From: Mycobacterium malmoense | GTDB lineage: Bacteria > Actinomycetota > Actinomycetes > Mycobacteriales > Mycobacteriaceae | Length of the DNA: 64,000 bases | Assembly (NCBI RefSeq): GCF_019645855.1 | Contig: NZ_CP080999.1 | Coordinates: 248,001-312,000, forward strand | Direction: 5' to 3' | In this document: one piece after another, positions 58,663 through 64,000 of the stretch | Layout: every line of letters begins with the position of its first letter | How positions within the stretch are numbered: position 1 is the stretch's first letter | Notes under the pieces: generated by a model | Database searches by the model: none | What the model was told of the DNA's origin: nothing | Seen by the model: the letters and a program-made list of their open reading frames with translations, nothing else | Translations under genes and position numbers: made by a program

Positions 58663-60093
58663 ATGACCACCGAATCGGTCGCACCGAAGACATCCGAGTC
58701 CACGGGCGGGTCCCCGGCGGCCGCGCCGGTCGACATCGCCGCGACGGTGGCCCGGCTCCGCAAAACCTTCGCCACCGGTCGCACCCGTGACATCGAGTGG
58801 CGCAAGCGGCAGTTGCTGCAGCTGCAAAAGTTGATGGAAGACAACGAGGCCGCGATCGGCGCCGCGCTCGCCGACGATCTGGACCGCAACCCCTTCGAGG
58901 CATATATCGCCGACGTCGCGACCACCGCCGGCGAAGCGAAGTACGCGGCCAAGCGTGTGCGCAGGTGGGCGCGCCGCAGGTACCAATTGCTCGAGCTGCC
59001 GCAGCTTCCCGGCCGCGGCTGGATCGAGTACGAGCCGTACGGCACCGTGCTGATCATCGGCGCCTGGAATTACCCGTTCTACCTGACGCTGGGTCCGGCG
59101 GTCGGGGCGATCGCCGCCGGAAACGCCGTCGTGCTCAAGCCCTCGGAAATCGCGCCCGCGTCGTCGCGGTTGATGGCCGAGCTGGTGCCTCGCTACCTCG
59201 ACAACGACGCGATCGCGGTGGTCGAGGGCGACGGCGCGGTGAGCCAGCAGCTCATCGCGCAGGGCCTGGACCGCGTCATGTTCACCGGCGGCACCGAGAT
59301 CGGCCGCAAGGTCTACGAAGGCGCGGCGCCGCACCTGACCCCGGTCACGCTCGAGCTTGGCGGCAAGAGCCCGGTGATCGTCGCGGCCGACGCCGATGTG
59401 GACGTCGCGGCCAAACGCATCGGCTGGATCAAACTGCTCAACGGCGGTCAGACCTGCGTTGCCCCCGACTATGTGCTGGCCGACGCGAAGATCCGCGACG
59501 AACTCGTGGACAAGATCGGCGCGGCCCTCACCAAGTTCCAGTCCAAGGAGCCGCACGGGATACGCATCGTCAACCGGCGCCAATTCGACCGCATCAGCGG
59601 CTACCTGTCGGGTAACGACGGCAAGGTCATCGTCGGCGGCGGCTGCGACCCGTCGACCCTGCGGATCGAACCGACCGTCGTCGTCGACCCCGACCCGGAC
59701 GGGCCGCTGATGCGCAACGAGATCTTCGGTCCGATCCTGCCGGTGGTGACCGTCCAAAACCTGGACGACGCAATACGTTTCGTCAACTCGCGGCCCAAGC
59801 CGCTGTCGGCGTATCTGTTCACCAAGTCGCGCGAGACCCGCGAGCGGGTGATCAAGGAGGTGCCGGCCGGCGGCATGCTGGTCAACCACCTCGCCTTCCA
59901 GGTGTCGACGGCCAAGCTGCCGTTCGGCGGGGTCGGCGCGTCGGGCATGGGCGCCTACCACGGGCGCTATGGTTTCGAGGAGTTCAGCCACCGCAAGTCG
60001 GTGCTGACCAAGCCAACCCGCCCCGACCTGTCGAGCTTCATCTATCCGCCCTACACCGAACGGGCCTTCAAGATGGCCCGCAGAATGTTCTGA
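58663..60093 (+). CDS. NAD(P)-dependent aldehyde dehydrogenase (Rv0147-like)
   Basis: A 476-residue aldehyde dehydrogenase of the class 3 / fatty aldehyde type. Motifs: IGAWNYPFYLTLGPAVGAIA, MFTGGTEIGRKVYEG, catalytic Glu in VTLELGGKSP (about 230) and catalytic Cys in NGGQTCVAPDY (about 265). The C-terminus (FSHRKSVLTKP and YTERAFKMARRMF) resembles fatty aldehyde dehydrogenases. ATG at 58663 follows GGGAAGGACAACG. It oxidises aldehydes to acids and could use aldehydes made by the carboxylic acid reductase in reverse sense; that link is speculative. Confidence 0.92.
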   Translation: MTTESVAPKTSESTGGSPAAAPVDIAATVARLRKTFATGRTRDIEWRKRQLLQLQKLMEDNEAAIGAALADDLDRNPFEAYIADVATTAGEAKYAAKRVRRWARRRYQLLELPQLPGRGWIEYEPYGTVLIIGAWNYPFYLTLGPAVGAIAAGNAVVLKPSEIAPASSRLMAELVPRYLDNDAIAVVEGDGAVSQQLIAQGLDRVMFTGGTEIGRKVYEGAAPHLTPVTLELGGKSPVIVAADADVDVAAKRIGWIKLLNGGQTCVAPDYVLADAKIRDELVDKIGAALTKFQSKEPHGIRIVNRRQFDRISGYLSGNDGKVIVGGGCDPSTLRIEPTVVVDPDPDGPLMRNEIFGPILPVVTVQNLDDAIRFVNSRPKPLSAYLFTKSRETRERVIKEVPAGGMLVNHLAFQVSTAKLPFGGVGASGMGAYHGRYGFEEFSHRKSVLTKPTRPDLSSFIYPPYTERAFKMARRMF

Positions 60094-60155
60094 CGCCGCC
60101 GGCGCCGACCGCCGATCGCCAATAACCCCTATTTCCAATAGGAGAGAGGAACCTA

Positions 60156-61016
60156 ATGCCCGGAGTGCAGGATCGTGTCATCGTCGTCACCGGAGCCGGC
60201 GGGGGACTGGGCCGCGAATACGCCCTCACCCTCGCCCGCGAGGGCGCCAGCGTCGTCGTCAACGACCTCGGCGGAGCCCGCGACGGCACCGGCGCCGGAC
60301 ACAACATGGCCGACCATGTCGTCGCCGAAATCAAGGACGCGGGCGGCCGCGCGGCCGCCAGCTACGACAGCGTCGCTAGCGAAGAGGGCGCGGCCAACAT
60401 CATCAAGACCGCGCTCGACGAGTTCGGCGCCGTGCACGGCGTGGTCAGCAACGCCGGCATCCTGCGCGACGGCACCTTCCACAAGATGACGTATGAGAAC
60501 TGGGACGCCGTGCTCAAGGTGCACCTCTACGGCGGGTACAACGTGCTGCGCGCGGCCTGGCCGCACTTCCGCGAGCAGAGCTACGGCCGGGTCGTCGTCG
60601 CCACGTCGACCAGCGGGCTGTTCGGCAACTTCGGCCAGACCAACTACGGGGCCGCCAAGCTCGGTCTCGTCGGCCTGATCAACACGCTGGCCCTGGAGGG
60701 CGCCAAGTACAACATCCACGCCAACGCGGTCGCGCCGATCGCGGCGACCAGGATGACGCAGGACATCTTGCCCCCCGAGGTGCTGGAGAAGCTCACCCCC
60801 GAGTTCGTCGCTCCGGTGGTGGCCTACCTATGCACCGAGGAAAACCCCAACAACGGCTCGGTTTTCGTCGTCGGCGGCGGCAAGGTGCAGCGGGTCGCGC
60901 TGTTCGAGAACGACGGGGCCAACTTCGACAAGCCGCCGTCAGTGCAGGACATCGCCGCGCACTGGACCGAGATCACCGACCTCTCGGCCGCGCAAAAGGC
61001 CGGCTTCAAGCTGTAG
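60156..61016 (+). CDS. Short-chain dehydrogenase of the MFE/17-beta-HSD type (Rv0148-like)
   Basis: A 286-residue SDR, same length as Rv0148. NAD motif VTGAGGGLGREYALTLA, GVVSNAGIL, and the catalytic Tyr/Lys in FGQTNYGAAKLGLVG. It resembles the 3-hydroxyacyl-CoA dehydrogenase part of peroxisomal multifunctional enzymes. AGGAGAGAGGAACCTA precedes the ATG. Five bases separate it from the next gene, so they form one unit, maybe with the aldehyde dehydrogenase upstream. Confidence 0.92.
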   Translation: MPGVQDRVIVVTGAGGGLGREYALTLAREGASVVVNDLGGARDGTGAGHNMADHVVAEIKDAGGRAAASYDSVASEEGAANIIKTALDEFGAVHGVVSNAGILRDGTFHKMTYENWDAVLKVHLYGGYNVLRAAWPHFREQSYGRVVVATSTSGLFGNFGQTNYGAAKLGLVGLINTLALEGAKYNIHANAVAPIAATRMTQDILPPEVLEKLTPEFVAPVVAYLCTEENPNNGSVFVVGGGKVQRVALFENDGANFDKPPSVQDIAAHWTEITDLSAAQKAGFKL

Positions 61017-61021
61017 GAGCC

Positions 61022-61987
61022 ATGAAAGCCTGTGTGGTACAAGAGCTGTCCGGGCCGGACGGCATGGTGTACACCGATATCGACGACGTCAGCGACGGTA
61101 ACCACGTCGTCATAGACGTTCGCGCCGCCGGGGTTTGCTTTCCGGACTTGCTGCTGAGCAAGGGCGAGTACCAGCTGAAGTTGCCGCCGCCGTTCGTGCC
61201 CGGAATGGAAGCCTCGGGCGTGGTGCGTTCCGCGCCCGCGGGATCGAGTTTCCATGTAGGCGAGCGGGTTTCGGCGTTCGGAATCCTGGGAGCCTACGCC
61301 GAGCAGGTGGCCGTTCCGGTGCCTAACGTGATGCGCAGTCCCGCGGAACTCGATGACGCCGAAGCGGTTTCGTTGTTGGTGAACTACAACACCATGTATT
61401 TCGCGCTGGCTCGCCGCGCCGCGATGCGGCCGGGCGACACGGTGCTGGTGCTGGGTGCCGCCGGCGGGGTGGGCACCGCGGCGATCCAGGTCGCCAAGGC
61501 GATGGGCGCGAAAAAGGTGCTGGGCGTGGTGCACCGGGAGGCCGCGGCCGATTATGTCGCCTCGCTCGGCGCCGACTTCGTGGTGCCGCTGTCCGACGGC
61601 TGGGCCGACCGGGTGCGTGAGCACACCCACGGACGCGGGGTGGACATCGTCGTCGACCCCATCGGGGGTTCCGCCTTCGACGACGCGATCCGGGTCCTGG
61701 CGGTCGACGGCAAGCTGCTCGTGATCGGCTTCGCCGCGGGCGGTATCCCCACCGTCAAGGTCAACCGGCTGCTGCTGCGCAACGTCAGCGTGATCGGTGT
61801 CGCGTGGGGCGAGTACCTCAACAAGGTCCCCGGTTCGGCGGCGTTGTTCTCCTGGGGGCTAAGCCAACTGGTTTTCCTGGGGCTGAGACCGCCTCCGCCC
61901 CAACGCTATCCGTTGTCGGAGGGCCAGGCCGCGTTGCAGAGCCTGGCCGACGGCGGTGTGCTCGGCAAGCTCGTGCTCGAACCGTAG
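61022..61987 (+). CDS. Zinc-independent quinone oxidoreductase (Rv0149-like)
   Basis: A 321-residue MDR-family NADPH oxidoreductase. GroES-like part with AAGVCFPDLLLSKGEYQ, Rossmann part with VLVLGAAGGVGTAAIQVAKA (about residue 142). No zinc cluster. Length matches Rv0149. The ATG lies five bases after the SDR stop, whose TAGGAGCC supplies the ribosome site. Convergent with the PE gene, nine bases between stops. Confidence 0.92.
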   Translation: MKACVVQELSGPDGMVYTDIDDVSDGNHVVIDVRAAGVCFPDLLLSKGEYQLKLPPPFVPGMEASGVVRSAPAGSSFHVGERVSAFGILGAYAEQVAVPVPNVMRSPAELDDAEAVSLLVNYNTMYFALARRAAMRPGDTVLVLGAAGGVGTAAIQVAKAMGAKKVLGVVHREAAADYVASLGADFVVPLSDGWADRVREHTHGRGVDIVVDPIGGSAFDDAIRVLAVDGKLLVIGFAAGGIPTVKVNRLLLRNVSVIGVAWGEYLNKVPGSAALFSWGLSQLVFLGLRPPPPQRYPLSEGQAALQSLADGGVLGKLVLEP

Positions 61988-61996
61988 CGCCACCGA

Positions 61997-63763
61997 TCAG
62001 GGCGTCGGGTGCGGTGCGCCGGTCAAGATGGTTTGAAGTGCGAGCACGAAGATCAAGAACTCGACACCGCCGGAGACCGTGCCCAGCCCGACATTGGCGG
62101 CAATCGGATCGCCGATCGCGTTGATGAGCCCCTGAATGGGCTGGCCACCGATCGCTTGCGAAATCCCGTTCAGGAACAGGTTGGCGTCATACGACGGCAG
62201 AGTGGTGGTGAGGGCGGTGGCGATGTCCGCCGTCGGAAGCAGGGTCGCGTACGCCGTCGAGGCCGCGGACGCGATGTCGTTGACGAGCGCGGTGTTCGCC
62301 GCCTGGATGCCCGAGATGGCGCCGTCGAGCGCGGAGACCACGGACGTTCCGGTGGGCAGGGCCAGCGCGCCGGGCGCCGCGAGGTTCGACGTGAGCGCGT
62401 GCGATATGCCCGACAGGTCCGGCAGCGACGGGAGGCCCTGTGCGGACAAGGTATTGGCGGCGGCGACGATTCCCTGCTGGGCCCCGCTGAGCAGGTCGCC
62501 GGGCAGCGCGGCGGTCGCGGCGAGCGGCGGGAACAGGCCGAACGGCGTGGTCACATTCGCCGGTCCCGTCGACCAGCCATAGGCCGGGTCGCCGTAGCCC
62601 CAGTTGACCAGGTACCGCAAGTCCGGCTGGAGCAGGTTGGCGAGCGGGTTCCCGACGTACGGAATTGCGCGCAACGGGTCCAGCAGCGGCAGGTTCTGGG
62701 TCGGAATCATGTGGTAGACGGTGCCGCCGTTGTAGCCCGGGGACGTCGGCAGGGTAATGGCCGATTCGATCTGTGCTTGCGAAATGGTGAGATATGTGGG
62801 GTGCACGAACACGATGCCCGCAACGGCATTGAGGTCGGAGAGGAAGTCGATCGGGTACTGCGGAAAATCGGCAAAGCCGTCGTATTCGAGCGTGTTATTG
62901 ATAACCGTGTACCCGGTATTTGACGCCATCCCGCCGTAGAAGGGCAGGCCCAGACTCGGAATGTTCAGGTCGGGGAAGCGCGCGAGCAGGCCGCCGTTGG
63001 GCGTCATCTCGTTGCCGACCAGCACGAAGTTTACGGCCGAAGTCGGTATGTGGGCGGCGGCGAGCTGCGGCAGTTCCAGCGCGGCGAGGATGGCGCCCTG
63101 CGAATAGCCGAAAACGTTGACCGGGGTGTTTCCCAGCGTGATCTGTCCACTGGGTCCGATGAGGGCGTTGTTGAGGATCGTCAGGCCCCGGTCCACCGAT
63201 ATGTTCAAGGTCAGGTCCTTGATGCCGGTGATCGGATATAACCCCTCGGGAGTGAATACGGCTTGCAAATTGGCGGTGGTGAAAAACGGGGAAATGTATT
63301 TGCCGTAAGCCTCGGCCACGTAGCTTAGCGACGGGATCGGCACGCCGCTGGCACCCAAGATCAAAGAAATGGCAACGGGTTCCGCCGTGGCCGCGTTGGC
63401 CGCCGCTACCCCCGCGGCACCGGCGGTCGACGGCGCCAACAGGGCCTCGGCCGGCGCGGCGAGTCCGCCGAGCGCGCCCGAGGCCGCGATCTCGGCCTCC
63501 GTGTAGGCGCTCCCGGCGCCGGCCAACGCCGCAGCGAACCCGTCGTGAAACACCGCCGTCTGTTTGACGAGCGCCTGGTACTCCTGGGCGTAAGCGTTGA
63601 ACAGCGTCGCCGTCATCGCCGAGACCTCGTCGCCGGCCGCGGCCACCACACCGGTTGTCGCGCCCGCCGCGGTCTCGTTGGCCGCGTTGATCGCCGAACC
63701 GATGGCCGTCACGTCCGCGGCCGCCGACGCGATTATCGGTGGTTGCGTGAGGACGTATGTCAT
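61997..63763 (-). CDS. PE1: PE protein with PE-PPE hydrolase domain (PE1, Rv0151c-like)
   Basis: A 588-residue ESX-type exported protein. The PE domain covers residues 1-95 (MTYVLTQPPIIASAAADVTA, with the YxxxE-like AYTEAEIAA as secretion signal). After a linker comes the PE-PPE alpha/beta hydrolase domain with nucleophile Ser in VNVFGYSQGAILAALE (about residue 220). Members hydrolyse short-chain esters. The Ala/Gly-rich C-terminal third ends in FVLALQTILTGAPHP. Length equals that of PE1 of M. tuberculosis. Located 51 bases after a paralog on the same strand. Confidence 0.93.
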   Translation of the reverse strand: MTYVLTQPPIIASAAADVTAIGSAINAANETAAGATTGVVAAAGDEVSAMTATLFNAYAQEYQALVKQTAVFHDGFAAALAGAGSAYTEAEIAASGALGGLAAPAEALLAPSTAGAAGVAAANAATAEPVAISLILGASGVPIPSLSYVAEAYGKYISPFFTTANLQAVFTPEGLYPITGIKDLTLNISVDRGLTILNNALIGPSGQITLGNTPVNVFGYSQGAILAALELPQLAAAHIPTSAVNFVLVGNEMTPNGGLLARFPDLNIPSLGLPFYGGMASNTGYTVINNTLEYDGFADFPQYPIDFLSDLNAVAGIVFVHPTYLTISQAQIESAITLPTSPGYNGGTVYHMIPTQNLPLLDPLRAIPYVGNPLANLLQPDLRYLVNWGYGDPAYGWSTGPANVTTPFGLFPPLAATAALPGDLLSGAQQGIVAAANTLSAQGLPSLPDLSGISHALTSNLAAPGALALPTGTSVVSALDGAISGIQAANTALVNDIASAASTAYATLLPTADIATALTTTLPSYDANLFLNGISQAIGGQPIQGLINAIGDPIAANVGLGTVSGGVEFLIFVLALQTILTGAPHPTP

Positions 63764-63814
63764 CGGCTCAAATCCTTTCCGGGCCTTTCCATACCGGCGC
63801 GCCGTCGGCGCCGT

Positions 63815-64000
63815 TTAGGCGAGACTGTTCAAGTCGGCGACAATCGTGTCAGCCGCGTGCTCGAAAACGCGGAATTCGAAACCGCCTCCGAGCGTGGCCA
63901 ATGCGACGTCGGCGGCCACCGGAGCGCCGAATGCATAGATCAGTCCCCCGGTGGGGTCGCCATTGATCACCTGCTGCACCCCGTCCAGGAAGAGGTTGGC
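63815..64000 (-). CDS. Second PE / PE-PPE hydrolase gene, 3' end only (PE2-like)
   Basis: The minus strand is open from the window edge to TAA at 63815, encoding 61 residues: ANLFLDGVQQVINGDPTGGL at the start and ending ADTIVADLNSLA. This parallels the C-terminus of the neighbouring PE gene (NLFLNGISQAIGG and LINAIGDPIAANVGLGTVSGG), so it is a tandem paralog. The gene begins beyond the window. Position matches Rv0152c. Confidence 0.8.
   Translation of the reverse strand, partial: ANLFLDGVQQVINGDPTGGLIYAFGAPVAADVALATLGGGFEFRVFEHAADTIVADLNSLA

Overview
The window is chromosomal DNA from a Mycobacterium, most likely a slow grower. The evidence is high GC, GTG starts, an antigen 85 mycolyltransferase (fbpC), PE proteins with PE-PPE hydrolase domains, F420-dependent enzymes, TreS-maltokinase and many TetR regulators. 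From family recognition and gene order, the backbone is colinear with M. tuberculosis Rv0111 to Rv0152c: acyltransferase, ldtA, oxyS, oxcA, fadD7, fusA2, Rv0121c, pepA, treS, mak, fbpC, htdZ, fadE1, fgd2, Rv0133, ephF, Rv0135c, cyp138, msrA, Rv0138-Rv0142, the ClC gene, Rv0144-Rv0149 and PE1/PE2. Rv-number assignments come from memory of that genome, not from a search.

Several blocks interrupt the backbone. Positions 1.8-10.6 kb hold an O-methyltransferase, an M-box (Mg2+) riboswitch unit with a leader ORF, a small basic protein and a divergent NRAMP transporter, a zinc-independent oxidoreductase, a lipoprotein and a carboxylic acid reductase (FadD9 type) with a perfect CRP consensus upstream. 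Positions 30.1-33.5 kb hold a TetR, 3-hydroxyacyl-CoA dehydrogenase and oleate hydratase cassette. Positions 35.4-43.2 kb hold a DesT-like TetR with an electron-transfer protein and a fatty acid desaturase, then SRPBCC, LLM oxidoreductase, DUF1214, TetR and sulfotransferase genes. A dps gene, a pirin gene, an isochorismatase-like gene and one extra methyltransferase in each of two places are also present.

Functionally the window is dominated by lipid and envelope chemistry: mycolyl transfer (fbpC), hydroxymycolate oxidation (fgd2), fatty acid desaturation and hydration, acyl-CoA dehydrogenation and hydration, carboxylate reduction, a P450, and peptidoglycan 3-3 cross-linking (ldtA). Other themes are oxalate catabolism (oxcA and fadD7), alpha-glucan supply from trehalose (treS and mak), Mg2+ homeostasis (M-box unit) and stress protection (dps, msrA, 3-methyladenine glycosylase type protein).

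Regulatory DNA is unusually readable here. There is one riboswitch, one CRP site, two SigF-type promoters, five sets of TetR-type inverted repeats in divergent or upstream regions, one canonical intrinsic terminator with a U tract behind fbpC, and a 22-bp perfect hairpin between htdZ and fadE1. I saw no rRNA, tRNA, insertion sequence, phage gene or CRISPR array. The first and last genes are cut by the window edges.
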